DNA of 64,000 nt from an uncultured Roseibium sp. (lineage in GTDB: Bacteria > Pseudomonadota > Alphaproteobacteria > Rhizobiales > Stappiaceae): assembly GCF_947494555.1 (NCBI RefSeq), contig NZ_CANLVF010000009.1, positions 1-64,000 of the forward strand, given 5' to 3'. The first letter of the stretch is position 1. Every line of letters begins with the position of its first letter. The notes beneath the pieces are model-generated. The model worked only from the letters and a program-made list of their open reading frames with translations, searched no databases and was not told the origin of the DNA. Below are positions 1 through 10,482 of the stretch, piece by piece. The position numbers and the translations under genes are program-made.

Positions 1-74
1 GGTGTAGCTCAGTTGGTTAGAGTGCCGGCCTGTCACGCCGGAGGTCGCGGGTTCGAGCCCCGTCACTCGCGCCA
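1..74 (+). tRNA. tRNA-Asp (GTC), 5' end cut by window edge
   Basis: The cloverleaf is nearly complete. The D arm is followed by an anticodon stem with loop CTGTCAC (anticodon GTC), a T arm with TTCGAGC loop, and an acceptor strand CACTCGC plus discriminator G and encoded CCA at 72-74. The 3' acceptor strand needs GCGGGTG at the 5' end and the window opens at the fourth base of that stem, so three bases lie outside. The encoded CCA is normal for this group. Confidence 0.95.
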
Positions 75-579
75 CTCACGGTTTTCTTATCTTCAATCGA
101 CTTCTGTTTTTTGGGTCTGTCTGCTGGCCGCCTCGTTGCGGTCCCGGGCTTGGACTTTGGCTGTGGTGATTTGATCCAGCGCATGCGGGCACGCGCTGTG
201 GCGCAGCGCGGTAAGCAGTTTCCTCAAATCATTGAACTTTTACGGCCGCGTGCGATTCATTACGGATTGATGGATGAACATGGTAAGACAGAGCAGGTGC
301 GGCAATATTGCCAGCCACTTGTGAAGAGTTTTTATCTTGGTGCAAACTGGCGGAAATGGCCGAGTCCACGGGGCCTGCTGCGAATTGGGTTTGAGTGTGG
401 CAAGAGTTTGACCACGTGGGGGTCTTGCGTTGCACCAAGTCGTAAGATAAGCGTGCCCTCGCATGTTGGTTCAATCGGCCGACGGGCTCAGCGCAATCTT
501 CTGGCAGGGGGCGATGAGCACGCAGCCCAGGTTCAGGATCGCCTCCCGGTCCGGTTCCAAATGCAAGGACGCGAAGAAC
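75..579. other. Intergenic region between tRNA-Asp and nuoA
   Basis: About 505 bases without a convincing gene. The open frames here have no ribosome binding site and no recognisable protein. A perfect 7-bp hairpin (192-198 with 204-210) has no T-run and is not a terminator. The nuo promoter is expected here, but I cannot place a -35/-10 pair with confidence. Confidence 0.6.
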
Positions 580-945
580 ATGGAAGAATTGCTGCGGGAA
601 TATGTCCCGATAGTCGTCTTCATCGGCATTGCGCTGGTGATTGGTCTTGCTTTGCTAATCTCGCCCTTTGTACTGGCTTACAAAAATCCAGATCCGGAGA
701 AGCTCTCAGCTTATGAGTGCGGTTTCAACGCGTTCGATGACGCGCGCATGAAATTCGACGTCCGTTTTTACCTGGTGGCCATCCTCTTCATCATCTTCGA
801 TCTTGAAGTCGCATTCCTGTTCCCGTGGTCGGCTGTCTTCGGTGAGCTTGGCTGGTATGGGTTCTGGTCGATGATGGTTTTCCTTGGCGTCCTGACCATC
901 GGATTTATTTACGAGTGGAAGAAGGGAGCCCTGGAATGGGATTGA
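580..945 (+). CDS. nuoA: NADH-quinone oxidoreductase subunit A (complex I)
   Basis: Membrane subunit of respiratory complex I, 121 aa, at the junction of peripheral and membrane arms close to the quinone site. Three hydrophobic helices are visible (about residues 8-30, 65-85 and 90-112), with the family signature YECGF in the loop after helix 1 and the acidic helix motif FDLEVAF. The ATG at 580 is chosen because AAGGAC lies just upstream and family length is matched; an in-frame codon at 463 would add 39 residues foreign to the family. The end overlaps nuoB by 10 bases, so the two are probably translationally coupled. First gene of the nuo operon. Confidence 0.95.
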   Translation: MEELLREYVPIVVFIGIALVIGLALLISPFVLAYKNPDPEKLSAYECGFNAFDDARMKFDVRFYLVAILFIIFDLEVAFLFPWSAVFGELGWYGFWSMMVFLGVLTIGFIYEWKKGALEWD

Positions 946-1514
946 CCACAACAGAACCGCTCGTCGCACCGCAATCCAAAGGTATTATCGACCCCAACAC
1001 GGGCAAGCCGGTTGGCGAAGACGACGCCTTTTTCCTGGAAGTGAACAACGAGTTGGCCGACAAGGGCTTTCTCGTGACGTCAACCGACAATCTCATTCAG
1101 TGGGCGCGCACCGGGTCGTTGATGTGGATGACCTTCGGACTTGCCTGTTGCGCTGTCGAGATGATGCAGATGTCGATGCCTCGCTATGATGCCGAGCGCT
1201 TCGGGTTTGCGCCCCGCGCTTCTCCGCGCCAGTCCGATGTCATGATCGTGGCTGGAACGCTGACCAACAAGATGGCGCCGGCCCTTCGTAAGGTTTACGA
1301 TCAGATGCCCGAACCGCGTTATGTGATCTCTATGGGATCATGTGCGAATGGCGGCGGCTACTATCACTACTCCTATTCGGTTGTTCGCGGCTGCGATCGC
1401 GTTGTCCCGGTGGACATTTACGTGCCGGGGTGCCCTCCGACAGCCGAGGCTCTTCTTTACGGCGTTCTTCTTCTTCAGAAGAAGATCCGCCGTACAGGCA
1501 CAATTGAACGATAA
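936..1514 (+). CDS. nuoB: NADH-quinone oxidoreductase subunit B (complex I)
   Basis: Peripheral-arm subunit, 192 aa, carrying the terminal [4Fe-4S] cluster N2 that reduces quinone. The four ligands are visible as the tandem Cys71-Cys72 (LACCAVEM), Cys136 (GSCANGGG) and Cys166 (PGCPP). The start at 936 has GAAGGGAG upstream and overlaps the nuoA stop. An alternative start at 915 adds seven residues. The N-terminal ~35 residues before the conserved core are variable, as in other alphaproteobacteria. Confidence 0.96.
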   Translation: MGLTTTEPLVAPQSKGIIDPNTGKPVGEDDAFFLEVNNELADKGFLVTSTDNLIQWARTGSLMWMTFGLACCAVEMMQMSMPRYDAERFGFAPRASPRQSDVMIVAGTLTNKMAPALRKVYDQMPEPRYVISMGSCANGGGYYHYSYSVVRGCDRVVPVDIYVPGCPPTAEALLYGVLLLQKKIRRTGTIER

Positions 1515-1520
1515 GAGATT

Positions 1521-1567
1521 TGCCGCCGAATGGCGGCAGATTTGCAAGAAAGCGCGCGCCGCGCGCT
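1521..1567 (+). other. Two tandem GC-rich hairpins in the nuoB-nuoC gap
   Basis: TGCCGCC (1521-1527) pairs with GGCGGCA (1532-1538) around a GAAT loop, and AGCGCGC (1551-1557) pairs with GCGCGCT (1561-1567) around GCC. Neither is followed by a T-run, so they look like mRNA stability or processing elements, not terminators. Function is not shown by the sequence. Confidence 0.6.
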
Positions 1568-1602
1568 CCTGAATAGGCTCCTGTGGGGTGAGGTCGAACA
1601 CG

Positions 1603-2208
1603 ATGGACGAGACGCTTACGGAACTCGCCGAGCATATCGAGCTCGGCATGGGTGAGTCCCTGGTGTCCTGGAAGGTTGCTTATGGCGAACTGACGCTCAA
1701 CGCGAATGCGACCGACATACTCGATGTGATCCGGTTTCTGCGTGACAACAGCTCGTGCAAGTTCGTGAATCTGACAGACATTTGCGGCGTCGACTATCCG
1801 GCCCGCGAAAAGCGCTTCGATTTGGTCTACCACCTGCTGTCGCCGGTTCAGAACCAACGAATTCGCGTGAAATTGGAAACCGACGAGAATACGCCAGTTG
1901 CATCGCTCACTCCGCTCTTTCCCGGGGCAGAGTGGTTCGAACGCGAAGCGTATGACATGTATGGCATCCTGTTCACCGGCCACCCTGACCTGCGCCGAAT
2001 TCTGACGGACTACGGTTTTGACGGTCATCCACTTCGCAAGGACTTCCCGGTGACAGGTTTTGTCGAGGTTCGCTACGATGATGAAAAAAAGCGGGTCGTC
2101 TATGAGCCGGTTCGTCTGAACCAGGAAATGCGCACGTTCGACTTCCTGTCGCCATGGGAAGGCACGGACTACGTGTTGCCTGGCGACGAAAAAGCAACGA
2201 CCAACTGA
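1603..2208 (+). CDS. nuoC: NADH-quinone oxidoreductase subunit C (complex I)
   Basis: Peripheral-arm 30-kDa subunit, 201 aa from the ATG at 1603. Family landmarks include [13 protein letters not shown] near the middle, the [11 protein letters not shown] signature and the C-terminal [20 protein letters not shown] block. Here nuoC and nuoD are separate genes, as usual in alphaproteobacteria, not fused as in E. coli. A GTG at 1588 is an alternative start; the ATG has GTGAGG at suitable distance. It is separated from nuoB by 88 bases with two hairpins, and followed 12 bases later by the GFA-family gene. Confidence 0.95.
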   Translation: MDETLTELAEHIELGMGESLVSWKVAYGELTLNANATDILDVIRFLRDNSSCKFVNLTDICGVDYPAREKRFDLVYHLLSPVQNQRIRVKLETDENTPVASLTPLFPGAEWFEREAYDMYGILFTGHPDLRRILTDYGFDGHPLRKDFPVTGFVEVRYDDEKKRVVYEPVRLNQEMRTFDFLSPWEGTDYVLPGDEKATTN

Positions 2209-2220
2209 GGCGGAGCCGGG

Positions 2221-2652
2221 ATGAGCAAGCAGCTGAAAGGTGGTTGTCTTTGCGGCGCGGTGAGATTTACCGCGATCCCGAGCAAAATGGAAATGGGTGT
2301 CTGCCATTGCTCGATGTGCCGGCGTTGGAGCGGTGGCGCGTTCATGGAAGTGGACTGCAAGAGCGTTAAAGTCGAGGATGAGGCGCAGCTCGGAACATTT
2401 GAATCGTCGGACTGGGGCATGAGGCAATTCTGCAAGAAGTGCGGAACCACGCTGTTTTGGAAGATGCAGGACGGTTCGCACGCCGGTGTCGCCGTCGGCG
2501 CATTCGATGATCCCGGAGTATTCGAGTTTATGTCCGAGATCTTCATTGACGAAAAGCCGGACAATTTCGCATTTTCCAACCCGACCAAGAAACTGACAGG
2601 TGCACAGGTGATGGAACTCTATGCATCTCAACAGGGGCCGCAACATGGCTGA
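2221..2652 (+). CDS. GFA-family (CENP-V/GFA) zinc-binding protein inserted in nuo operon
   Basis: 143 aa. The cysteine pattern of the glutathione-dependent formaldehyde-activating (Gfa/CENP-V) fold is clear: [10 protein letters not shown] near the N-terminus, CHCSMCRR around residue 28, and [11 protein letters not shown] around residue 70. These are the two zinc sites of the family. Members are often annotated as formaldehyde-activating enzymes, but most have no proven reaction, and substrate cannot be read from the sequence. It sits between nuoC and nuoD and its stop overlaps the nuoD start by 8 bases, so it is expressed with complex I. Whether it serves complex I (for example in metal or thiol handling) is speculation. 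Confidence 0.85.
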   Translation: MSKQLKGGCLCGAVRFTAIPSKMEMGVCHCSMCRRWSGGAFMEVDCKSVKVEDEAQLGTFESSDWGMRQFCKKCGTTLFWKMQDGSHAGVAVGAFDDPGVFEFMSEIFIDEKPDNFAFSNPTKKLTGAQVMELYASQQGPQHG

Positions 2653-3829
2653 AGCTCAGGTTCGAAATTTTAACATCAACTTCGGGCCACAGCATCCTGC
2701 GGCGCACGGCGTCCTGCGCCTTGTGCTGGAACTGGACGGCGAAGTCGTGACGCGTGTCGATCCGCATATCGGGCTTTTGCATCGTGGAACCGAAAAGCTG
2801 ATCGAACAGAAAACCTACCTGCAGGCGATCCCATATTTCGATCGTCTGGACTACGTCGCGCCGATGAATCAGGAACACGCGTTCGCCATGGCGGTTGAGC
2901 GCCTGATCGGCATTGAAGTGCCGAAGCGCGGGCAGCTGGTACGGGTCCTTTATTCCGAAATCGGCCGCATCCTGTCTCATCTTCTGAACGTGACGACACA
3001 GGCGATGGACGTTGGTGCACTGACGCCGCCGCTCTGGGGTTTTGAGCCGCGCGAAGAGCTGATGGTGTTTTATGAGCGCGCATGTGGAGCACGCATGCAT
3101 GCTGCCTATGTGCGACCCGGCGGCGTTCATCAGGATTTGCCTCGAGATCTGCTCGACGATATCTGGGACTTCTGTGATCCGTTCCTGCAGACTCTGGACG
3201 ATATTGAAGGTCTCTTGACCGATAATCGTATCTTCAAGCAACGCAACGTCGACATCGGCGTTGTCGATCTGGACGATGCCTGGGCCTGGGGTTTTTCCGG
3301 TGTCATGGTGCGCGGGTCGGGTGCAGCGTGGGATCTGCGAAAGTCCCAGCCTTATGAGTGTTATCCGGAACTCGAGTTCGATATTCCGATCGGCAAGAAC
3401 GGCGACTGCTATGACCGCTACCTGATCCGGATGGAGGAAATGCGCCAGTCGATCCGGATCATGAAACAGTGTCTTGAAAAGCTGACCGTTGAAACGGGAC
3501 CGGTTTCGTCGGTGGACGGCAAGATCGTTCCGCCCAAACGCGGTGAGATGAAGCGCTCTATGGAAGCGCTGATCCATCACTTCAAACTCTATACGGAAGG
3601 CTATCACGTCCCGGAAGGCGAGGTGTACGCCGCTGTTGAAGCTCCGAAAGGCGAGTTCGGCGTCTATCTCGTGTCCGACGGAACCAACAAACCTTACCGG
3701 TGCAAGATCAAGGCTCCCGGCTATGCGCATTTGCAGGCCATGGATTTCTTGTGCCGGGGCCACATGCTCGCCGACGTTTCGGCCGTGCTGGGGTCTATGG
3801 ATATCGTTTTCGGTGAAGTGGACCGCTGA
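2645..3829 (+). CDS. nuoD: NADH-quinone oxidoreductase subunit D (complex I)
   Basis: 49-kDa quinone-site subunit, 394 aa from the ATG at 2645. It opens with the family block [16 protein letters not shown], which lines the quinone pocket, followed by the [14 protein letters not shown] block and a C-terminus ending near VFGEVDR, the expected family end. The start at 2645 (AACAGGGGCC upstream) is preferred over the in-frame codon at 2621, which would add eight residues not seen in the family. It overlaps the GFA gene by 8 bases, implying coupled translation. Confidence 0.96.
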   Translation: MAEAQVRNFNINFGPQHPAAHGVLRLVLELDGEVVTRVDPHIGLLHRGTEKLIEQKTYLQAIPYFDRLDYVAPMNQEHAFAMAVERLIGIEVPKRGQLVRVLYSEIGRILSHLLNVTTQAMDVGALTPPLWGFEPREELMVFYERACGARMHAAYVRPGGVHQDLPRDLLDDIWDFCDPFLQTLDDIEGLLTDNRIFKQRNVDIGVVDLDDAWAWGFSGVMVRGSGAAWDLRKSQPYECYPELEFDIPIGKNGDCYDRYLIRMEEMRQSIRIMKQCLEKLTVETGPVSSVDGKIVPPKRGEMKRSMEALIHHFKLYTEGYHVPEGEVYAAVEAPKGEFGVYLVSDGTNKPYRCKIKAPGYAHLQAMDFLCRGHMLADVSAVLGSMDIVFGEVDR

Positions 3830-3910
3830 TGCGGCACAATCATCGTCAAATACTGACCTCGGCAGCCGCCATTCCGGCTCCGGTCACTGTGACAAAACGG
3901 GGATAACACC

Positions 3911-5170
3911 ATGGCAGTTCGCAGACTTGCCGCGGAACAACCAGAGAGCTTCGAATTCACCGAGACGAATCTCGCGTGGGCAAAGAAGCTCATTGACCGT
4001 TATCCGGCGGGCCGCCAGGCCTCCGCGGTCATTCCGCTGTTGTGGCGCGCGCAGGAACAGAATGATGGCTGGGTCAGTGAACCTGCAATCCGCTGCGTTG
4101 CCGATTTGCTCGAAATGCCGAACATCCGCGTCCTCGAAGTGGCCACGTTTTACACGATGTTTCAGCTGCAGCCGGTCGGCACGAAAGCCCATATCCAGGT
4201 TTGTGGTACGACACCCTGTCAACTGCGCGGGTCTGAAGATCTGATCAAGATATGCAAGTCGCGCATTGCCACACATATGCACGAGATCTCCGAAGACGGC
4301 ATGTTCTCCTGGGAAGAGGTCGAGTGTCTCGGTGCTTGCGTCAACGCACCGATGGTACAGATCTACAAGGATACTTACGAAGACCTGACGCCGGAGAGCT
4401 TTGAAAAGCTGCTCGACGACATCTCCGCGGGGAATGAGGTAACGCCGGGACCGCAAAATGGCCGGCGCTTTGCGATGGCCGAGGGCGGCTTGACGAGCCT
4501 GACCGAACTGAATGACGACACCGAGGGCGCACTTCCGCTGCCCCATGTTGTTTACGGCGCCGAGAAGGCCTCGCACGCGTTCGCTGGTGCCGCGATCAAT
4601 ACCGGTGGCAAAGACTACGACGGTGTGCCGACACCCGCCGAGGACGCAGTCGCAAAAGTCGTGGCAGAGCACGCGGCCAAGGCCGAGACGAAAGCTGATA
4701 CTGAGCCTCAAAAACCGGCCAAAGTGCCTGCGAAGGCGAAGGCACCTGAAAAGGATAAGCCTGAAGCTGCGAAGCAAGAAGACGCGGAATCCGCCAAAGC
4801 GGCGAAGAAAGCTGCTCCTGCCAAGCCGAAAGAACCCTCGGCGCCCGCCGGCGGCGAAACGGTCGAGGAGAAAGCTCCGGAAACCTTAACGGGGCCGCGC
4901 GAAGGCAAGGCCGACGATCTTAAGAAATTGAAGGGCGTAGGACCAAAACTTGAAGCAACACTTCATGAGCTGGGGTTCTACCATTTCGATCAGGTTGCGA
5001 ACTGGGGACCTGCGGAAGTTGCCTGGGTGGATAGTCGCCTCAAGTTCAAGGGCCGTATTGAGCGTGACGGCTGGATCGAACAGGCCAAGATCCTTGCTGC
5101 TGGTGAGGATACCGAATTTTCCAAGCGTGTGGATGCCGGCGAAGTGGCCTCCTCAAAGAGCGAAGACTAG
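3911..5170 (+). CDS. nuoE: NADH-quinone oxidoreductase subunit E with C-terminal helix-hairpin-helix domain
   Basis: The N-terminal ~180 residues are a normal 24-kDa NuoE with the four [2Fe-2S] (N1a) ligands Cys98, Cys103, Cys139 and Cys143 (VCGTTPC and ECLGAC). The protein is 419 aa, more than twice the usual ~170-220. A low-complexity Ala/Lys/Glu/Pro linker (about residues 220-330) leads to a C-terminal domain (about 335-398) with the helix-hairpin-helix signature [19 protein letters not shown]. That fold normally mediates DNA or protein contacts. Similar extended NuoE proteins are known in alphaproteobacteria as far as I recall, with no proven role for the tail. It lies between nuoD and nuoF. 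Confidence 0.93.
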   Translation: MAVRRLAAEQPESFEFTETNLAWAKKLIDRYPAGRQASAVIPLLWRAQEQNDGWVSEPAIRCVADLLEMPNIRVLEVATFYTMFQLQPVGTKAHIQVCGTTPCQLRGSEDLIKICKSRIATHMHEISEDGMFSWEEVECLGACVNAPMVQIYKDTYEDLTPESFEKLLDDISAGNEVTPGPQNGRRFAMAEGGLTSLTELNDDTEGALPLPHVVYGAEKASHAFAGAAINTGGKDYDGVPTPAEDAVAKVVAEHAAKAETKADTEPQKPAKVPAKAKAPEKDKPEAAKQEDAESAKAAKKAAPAKPKEPSAPAGGETVEEKAPETLTGPREGKADDLKKLKGVGPKLEATLHELGFYHFDQVANWGPAEVAWVDSRLKFKGRIERDGWIEQAKILAAGEDTEFSKRVDAGEVASSKSED

Positions 5171-5179
5171 GGGGAAGAG

Positions 5180-6481
5180 ATGCTGAAAGATCAGGATCGG
5201 ATCTTCACCAATATCTACGGTCTGCATGACTGGGGCCTGGACGGCGCGAAAAAGCGTGGCCAGTGGGACAATACCAAGGCACTGATCGACAAGGGCCGCG
5301 ACTGGATCATTCAGGAAATGAAGGATTCAGGTCTGCGTGGCCGCGGCGGCGCTGGCTTTCCCACGGGACTGAAATGGTCGTTCATGCCCAAGGAGTCTGA
5401 CGGCCGTCCGGCTTATCTGGTTGTCAACGCGGATGAGTCCGAGCCGGGAACCTGCAAGGACCGCGAGATCCTGCGCCACGATCCTCACACGCTTGTCGAA
5501 GGGTGTCTGGTTGCGGGCTTCGCAATGGGCGCCATTGCCGCCTACATTTACGTGCGCGGCGAGTTCATTCGCGAACGGGAACGGCTTCAGGCAGCAATCG
5601 ATCAGGCCTACGATGCCGGTCTTATCGGCAAAAACAACAAGAACGGCTACGATTTTGACGTCTACGTTCATCATGGCGCAGGCGCTTACATTTGCGGTGA
5701 AGAAACCGCATTGCTGGAAAGCCTGGAAGGCAAAAAAGGGCAGCCGCGTCTGAAGCCGCCGTTTCCGGCCAATGTTGGTCTTTATGGTTGTCCCACCACC
5801 GTGAACAACGTGGAATCAATTGCCGTCGCGCCGACAATTTTACGGCGGGGAGCTGCATGGTTCTCTGGGTTGGGGCGTCCGAACAACACCGGGACAAAGC
5901 TTTTCTGCGTTTCCGGGCACGTCAATCAACCGGCAACTTTCGAAGAAGAGTTGGGCATTCCGTTTTCGGAGATGATCGACAGGCATTGCGGCGGTATTCG
6001 CGGCGGCTGGGAAAATCTTCTCGCTGTAATCCCGGGTGGTTCTTCCGTGCCTTGCTGTACGGCGGACGAGATCAAGGATGCGCCGATGGATTTCGACACC
6101 CTGCGCGGTATGGGATCAGGTCTGGGCACGGCCGCGGTGATCGTGATGGACAAGTCCACCGACATCATCAAGGCAATCGCGCGTCTGTCTTATTTCTATA
6201 AGCATGAAAGCTGCGGCCAGTGTACGCCGTGCCGCGAAGGTACGGGTTGGATGTGGCGCGTGATGGAACGCATGGTCAAAGGCGAATCCTCCTACGAGGA
6301 GATCGACATGCTTTTCAAGGTGACAAAGCAGGTCGAAGGCCACACGATTTGTGCGCTTGGGGATGCGGCCGCGTGGCCAATTCAGGGTTTGATCAAGAAT
6401 TTCCGGCCGGTCATCGAGCAGCGAATCGATGATTATGTCGCCAAGTCGAAGACTTCTTCGACCATGGTTGCGGCTGAGTAA
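5180..6481 (+). CDS. nuoF: NADH-quinone oxidoreductase subunit F (complex I)
   Basis: 51-kDa NADH-oxidising subunit, 433 aa, binding NADH, FMN and [4Fe-4S] cluster N3. The glycine-rich nucleotide motif [10 protein letters not shown] is near residues 54-63, a second flavin block ([13 protein letters not shown]) near residue 170, and the N3 motif [12 protein letters not shown] near residue 350, with a further Cys in [10 protein letters not shown] strong GGGGGAAG precedes the ATG at 5180, nine bases after nuoE. Confidence 0.97.
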   Translation: MLKDQDRIFTNIYGLHDWGLDGAKKRGQWDNTKALIDKGRDWIIQEMKDSGLRGRGGAGFPTGLKWSFMPKESDGRPAYLVVNADESEPGTCKDREILRHDPHTLVEGCLVAGFAMGAIAAYIYVRGEFIRERERLQAAIDQAYDAGLIGKNNKNGYDFDVYVHHGAGAYICGEETALLESLEGKKGQPRLKPPFPANVGLYGCPTTVNNVESIAVAPTILRRGAAWFSGLGRPNNTGTKLFCVSGHVNQPATFEEELGIPFSEMIDRHCGGIRGGWENLLAVIPGGSSVPCCTADEIKDAPMDFDTLRGMGSGLGTAAVIVMDKSTDIIKAIARLSYFYKHESCGQCTPCREGTGWMWRVMERMVKGESSYEEIDMLFKVTKQVEGHTICALGDAAAWPIQGLIKNFRPVIEQRIDDYVAKSKTSSTMVAAE

Positions 6482-6507
6482 GCGGAACGGGAACCGAGGA
6501 GCAACGG

Positions 6508-8571
6508 ATGACGAAGCTCATCATCGATGGCAAGGAAGTTGAGGTCCCGGCGGATTATACGCTGCTTCAGGCCTGTGAAGAAGCGGGCGCCGAAGTTCCG
6601 CGCTTCTGCTACCATGACCGGCTGTCAATTGCCGGCAATTGCCGCATGTGCCTTGTTGAGGTCAAAGGCGGTCCGCCGAAGCCGACGGCATCCTGCGCAA
6701 TGGGCGTGAAGGATCTGCGCCCGGGGCCGAATGGCGAACCTCCGGTGGTTGAGACAAAGTCCGAGATGGTGAAGAAGGCGCGGGAAGGGGTGATGGAGTT
6801 TTTGCTCATCAACCACCCGCTCGACTGCCCGATCTGCGACCAGGGCGGAGAGTGCGACCTTCAGGATCAGGCGATGGCCTATGGGGTCGATGGTTCGCGT
6901 TTCCACGAAAACAAGCGTGCGGTTGAAAACAAGGAAATCGGTCCACTGATCAAGACGATCATGACCCGGTGCATTCATTGTACGCGCTGCGTTCGCTTCA
7001 CGACGGAAGTATGCGGTGTCACTGATATGGGACTGGTGGGCCGCGGCGAAAACGCCGAAATCACCACATATCTGGAAGCCGCACTTTCGTCCGAAATGCA
7101 GGGAAATGTTGCTGACTTGTGCCCGGTTGGCGCGTTGACGCACAAGCCGTACGAGTTTCATGCGCGCCCATGGGAGTTGACCAAGACGGAAAGTGTCGAC
7201 GTCATGGATGCGGTTGGGTCTGCCATTCGCGTTGATTCCCGTGGCAAGGAAGTGATGCGCGTGATGCCGCGCCTCAATGAAGAGGTCAACGAAGAGTGGA
7301 TCTCAGACAAGTCACGCTACATCTGGGATGGACTTAAGACGCAGCGGCTTGATCGGCCTTATGCCAAGAAAAACGGCAAGTTACAGCCCGTTTCCTGGCC
7401 CGAGGCCTTTCAGATCATAGCGGACAAGGTCAAGGCAGCCTCTGCAGACAAGATCGGGGCGCTCGCCGGGCAGTTGGCCGGCGTCGAGGACATGTTTGCC
7501 TTGAAGAGCCTCATGGAGAAACTCGGCGTTTCAAACATCGACTGCCGCTTCCCCGGTTCGCCGCTTCATCCCAAGAACGGTCGCGCGAGCTATCTCTTCA
7601 ATTCGACGATTGAAGGTATTGAAGACGCTGATGCCATCATGTTGATTGGCACGAACCCGCGCCAGGAAGCACCGGTCCTGAATGCCCGGATCCGCAAGCG
7701 CTGGTCACGCGGTGATATTCACATCGGCCTGATCGGGGAAAATGCCGACCTGACTTATCCGGTCACTTATCTAGGCGCCGGACCGGACAGTTTGAAGCAG
7801 TTTGTTGATCATGCGCCGGCAAACGCCGAACGTCCGATGTTCATCGTCGGACAGGGTGCGCTCAACAGACCCGACGGGGCTGCCGTTCTGGCAAACATTG
7901 CAGCTGCCGCCAAGTCGCTTGGTGTCATCAAGGACGGCTGGAACGGCTTCAACATCCTGCACACGGAAGCTTCGCAGGTAGGCGCCCTGGATATTGGTTT
8001 TGTCCCCGGAGAGGGCGGCAAAGATACCGCGGCAATGCTTGAGCCGGGTGGGCTTGATGTTCTCTTTCTGCTCGGCGTTGACGAAGTCGATGTTCCCGAT
8101 GGAGCTTTCGTCGTATACCAGGGAACACACGGTGACCGGGGTGCGCACAGCGCCGATGTGATTTTGCCGGGTGCGGCCTATACGGAAAAATCAGCAATTT
8201 ACGTCAATACGGAAGGCCGCGTGCAAATGGCCGATCGTGCGGCGTTTCCTCCGGGAGAAGCACGTGAAGACTGGGCAATTCTGCGGGCTCTGTCCGCAGG
8301 TCTCGGCCAGACGTTAGAGTTTGACTCGCTTTCCGAATTGCGCGCGAAGCTGTTCGAGGCACATCCGCACATGACCGGGATTGACGCGATCGAACCCGGT
8401 GACAGCACCGATGTCGAGAAGCTGGCCGACGCGTCCGCGCAAATGGATGGCACAGGGTTTGCGAATGCAATTCAGGACTTTTACTTGACCAACCCGATCG
8501 CTCGTGCGTCCAAGACGATGGCCGAGTGTTCGGCGCTCGCGCAGACGCGAGCGGCTGAAGCGGCTGAATAA
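6508..8571 (+). CDS. nuoG: NADH-quinone oxidoreductase subunit G (complex I)
   Basis: 75-kDa iron-sulfur subunit, 687 aa. The N-terminal ferredoxin-like domain has Cys34, Cys45, Cys48 and Cys63 (N1b). Next is the His-Cys motif His103/Cys107/Cys110/Cys116 (N5), then Cys155, Cys158, Cys161 and a later Cys near 205 (N4). The remainder is the molybdopterin-oxidoreductase-like domain, which has no cofactor in this family. The extra N7 cluster motif of E. coli NuoG is not apparent, as expected for the mitochondrial/alphaproteobacterial type. A GAGGAGC sequence precedes the start. Confidence 0.96.
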   Translation: MTKLIIDGKEVEVPADYTLLQACEEAGAEVPRFCYHDRLSIAGNCRMCLVEVKGGPPKPTASCAMGVKDLRPGPNGEPPVVETKSEMVKKAREGVMEFLLINHPLDCPICDQGGECDLQDQAMAYGVDGSRFHENKRAVENKEIGPLIKTIMTRCIHCTRCVRFTTEVCGVTDMGLVGRGENAEITTYLEAALSSEMQGNVADLCPVGALTHKPYEFHARPWELTKTESVDVMDAVGSAIRVDSRGKEVMRVMPRLNEEVNEEWISDKSRYIWDGLKTQRLDRPYAKKNGKLQPVSWPEAFQIIADKVKAASADKIGALAGQLAGVEDMFALKSLMEKLGVSNIDCRFPGSPLHPKNGRASYLFNSTIEGIEDADAIMLIGTNPRQEAPVLNARIRKRWSRGDIHIGLIGENADLTYPVTYLGAGPDSLKQFVDHAPANAERPMFIVGQGALNRPDGAAVLANIAAAAKSLGVIKDGWNGFNILHTEASQVGALDIGFVPGEGGKDTAAMLEPGGLDVLFLLGVDEVDVPDGAFVVYQGTHGDRGAHSADVILPGAAYTEKSAIYVNTEGRVQMADRAAFPPGEAREDWAILRALSAGLGQTLEFDSLSELRAKLFEAHPHMTGIDAIEPGDSTDVEKLADASAQMDGTGFANAIQDFYLTNPIARASKTMAECSALAQTRAAEAAE

Positions 8572-8586
8572 GGGGTAGGGGACGGA

Positions 8587-9648
8587 ATGGTTGAGTTCTT
8601 TACAACGACCTATCTGGGGCAATTCCTCCTGATGGCGGCGCAGAGCATCCTGCTCATGGTCGTGCTTCTGGTGATCGTCGCCTATATTCTTTACGCGGAC
8701 CGGAAAATCTGGGCCGCGGTGCAAATCCGCCGGGGCCCGAATGTGGTCGGCCCGTTTGGCCTGCTGCAGAGTTTTGCGGATCTGTTGAAATTCGTTCTGA
8801 AGGAACCGGTCATTCCGGACGGTTCCAACAAGATTCTGTTTCTGCTCGCACCGCTGATTTCGGTCCTGCTCGCGCTGACGGCCTGGGCGGTTATTCCGGT
8901 CGCGGATGGCTGGGTGATCGCGAATATCAACGTTGGTGTTTTGTTCGTCTTCGCGGTGTCGTCGCTTGAAGTCTACGGCGTGATCATCGGCGGATGGGCC
9001 TCCAACTCCAAATATCCGTTCCTGTCGGCCCTTCGCTCGGCAGCGCAGATGGTTTCCTACGAGGTTTCCATCGGCTTTGTGATTGTCACAGTGCTGCTGT
9101 GCGCCGGAACATTGAACCTGACGGGTATCGTCGAAGCGCAGCAAACCGGTCTTGCGACAATGCTCGGCGTGCCGTGGCTGTCGTTCCTGAACTGGTACTG
9201 GCTGCCGCTCTTCCCGATGTTCGTGGTGTTCTTTGTGTCAGCACTTGCGGAAACGAACCGCCCGCCGTTCGACCTTGCCGAAGCGGAGTCCGAACTGGTT
9301 GCCGGCTTCATGGTTGAATACGGCTCGACCCCGTACATGATGTTCATGCTGGGTGAATACGTTGCTATCTGCCTGATGTGCGCCCTGATGACTATCTTCT
9401 TCATGGGCGGATGGCTGCCACCATTTGACTTCGCACCATTCACCTGGGTTCCTGGTATCGTCTGGTTCATTTTGAAGTGCCTGCTCGGCTTCTTCATGTT
9501 TGCGATGGTGAAGGCAATGGTGCCGCGCTACCGGTATGACCAGTTGATGCGCCTCGGCTGGAAAGTGTTCTTGCCGCTGTCGCTCGCCATGGTCGTGGTT
9601 GTTGCAGCGGTGCTGATGGCGACTGGTTGGGCGCCGGGCGCAGCGTGA
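8587..9648 (+). CDS. nuoH: NADH-quinone oxidoreductase subunit H (complex I)
   Basis: Membrane subunit forming the quinone chamber with NuoB and NuoD, 353 aa with about eight hydrophobic helices. Landmarks are [14 protein letters not shown] near residue 48, the [16 protein letters not shown] block and the charged quinone-side loop [20 protein letters not shown]. The stop overlaps the GTG start of the next small gene by four bases (GTGA). Confidence 0.97.
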   Translation: MVEFFTTTYLGQFLLMAAQSILLMVVLLVIVAYILYADRKIWAAVQIRRGPNVVGPFGLLQSFADLLKFVLKEPVIPDGSNKILFLLAPLISVLLALTAWAVIPVADGWVIANINVGVLFVFAVSSLEVYGVIIGGWASNSKYPFLSALRSAAQMVSYEVSIGFVIVTVLLCAGTLNLTGIVEAQQTGLATMLGVPWLSFLNWYWLPLFPMFVVFFVSALAETNRPPFDLAEAESELVAGFMVEYGSTPYMMFMLGEYVAICLMCALMTIFFMGGWLPPFDFAPFTWVPGIVWFILKCLLGFFMFAMVKAMVPRYRYDQLMRLGWKVFLPLSLAMVVVVAAVLMATGWAPGAA

Positions 9649-9881
9649 GTGTATCGCTTGCCGGAGTAATCGGTGCCTGTGTCGGCCTCTATGTCGGCTG
9701 GCTCGACTACAAGATCCTGAAGGGAATGCTTCAGGCGGCAGAGATGAAAAACAAGCAGGCTGGCGGCGACGGTGGTGCCGTCGCCAGGTACAAAGCGCCG
9801 TTGGGCGTACTGATTTTTGGAGTTCCGGTAGTCGGCTTCCCGATTATCGGATATTGGGCCGCCAGCCTGTTGGCTGGTTGA
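9645..9881 (+). CDS. Small two-helix membrane protein between nuoH and nuoI
   Basis: 78 aa from the GTG at 9645, which overlaps the nuoH stop as GTGA. An upstream in-frame TTG at 9627 would add six residues. Two hydrophobic stretches (about residues 3-25 and 52-76) flank a short hydrophilic loop rich in Gly, Lys and Gln. I do not recognise a family. The position inside the operon, exact 4-base coupling to nuoH and membrane character suggest a complex I accessory or assembly protein. This is inference from context only. Confidence 0.75.
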   Translation: MSVSLAGVIGACVGLYVGWLDYKILKGMLQAAEMKNKQAGGDGGAVARYKAPLGVLIFGVPVVGFPIIGYWAASLLAG

Positions 9882-9901
9882 GGAAAGAGAGGCAAAAAGC
9901 G

Positions 9902-10390
9902 ATGGGACTTAGTCAAGCCGTCAAATCGCTGTTTCTGCAAGAGTTCGTATCGGCGTTCTTTCTGGCGATGCGGTACTTCTTCAAGCCGAAGCCAACGGTC
10001 AACTATCCGTTTGAAAAGGGGCCGGTCAGTCCGCGTTTCAGGGGTGAACATGCGCTGCGCCGTTACCCGAATGGCGAAGAGCGCTGCATTGCCTGCAAAC
10101 TCTGTGAAGCGATTTGTCCAGCGCAGGCCATCACGATCGAAGCCGGTCCGCGGCGCAACGACGGCACACGCAGGACCACGCGATACGATATCGACATGGT
10201 CAAATGCATCTATTGCGGCTTCTGCCAGGAAGCCTGTCCGGTGGACGCAATTGTCGAAGGACCAAACTTCGAATTCGCCACAGAAACGCGTGAAGAGCTT
10301 TACTACGACAAGGAAAAACTGCTTGCCAACGGTGACCGTTGGGAACGTGAAATCGCCCGCAACATTGAAATCGATGCTCCTTATCGTTAG
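9902..10390 (+). CDS. nuoI: NADH-quinone oxidoreductase subunit I (complex I)
   Basis: Iron-sulfur subunit with two [4Fe-4S] clusters (N6a and N6b), 162 aa. The two ferredoxin motifs are complete: Cys62/65/68/72 ([12 protein letters not shown]) and Cys102/105/108/112 ([12 protein letters not shown]). An N-terminal amphipathic stretch ([18 protein letters not shown]) docks it on the membrane arm. The ATG at 9902 follows GAGAGGC at good spacing; the in-frame codon at 9854 would add 16 residues overlapping the small upstream gene and is rejected. Confidence 0.96.
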   Translation: MGLSQAVKSLFLQEFVSAFFLAMRYFFKPKPTVNYPFEKGPVSPRFRGEHALRRYPNGEERCIACKLCEAICPAQAITIEAGPRRNDGTRRTTRYDIDMVKCIYCGFCQEACPVDAIVEGPNFEFATETREELYYDKEKLLANGDRWEREIARNIEIDAPYR

Positions 10391-10416
10391 GAGCATATCC
10401 GACACCTCCACATCAG

Positions 10417-10460
10417 CCCGGCAATCCGGCCGGGCCCCGCATTTCCGGCCCGCACGGGCC
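10417..10460 (+). other. GC-rich alternative hairpins in the nuoI-nuoJ gap
   Basis: CCCGGC (10417-10422) pairs with GCCGGG (10429-10434), and GGCCC (10447-10451) pairs with GGGCC (10456-10460) around GCAC. GGGCC at 10432-10436 can instead pair with GGCCC at 10447-10451, so the folds compete. There is no T-run, and nuoJ follows with a clear AGGCAGG site. Confidence 0.55.
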
Positions 10461-10482
10461 ACTCGACAGGCAGGTCTATGAT

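Noticed and set aside
192-210. 7-bp hairpin near the window start as a tRNA or rRNA terminator
   Set aside because: No T-run follows, and it is over 100 bases from the tRNA end.
111-716. 201-codon open frame on + between tRNA-Asp and inside nuoA
   Set aside because: No ribosome site, no family resemblance, Arg/Gly-rich composition typical of off-frame G+C-rich DNA, and it overlaps nuoA in another frame.
1330-2646. 438-codon open frame on - across nuoB, nuoC and the GFA gene
   Set aside because: Antisense shadow of three well-supported genes; translation has no recognisable motif.
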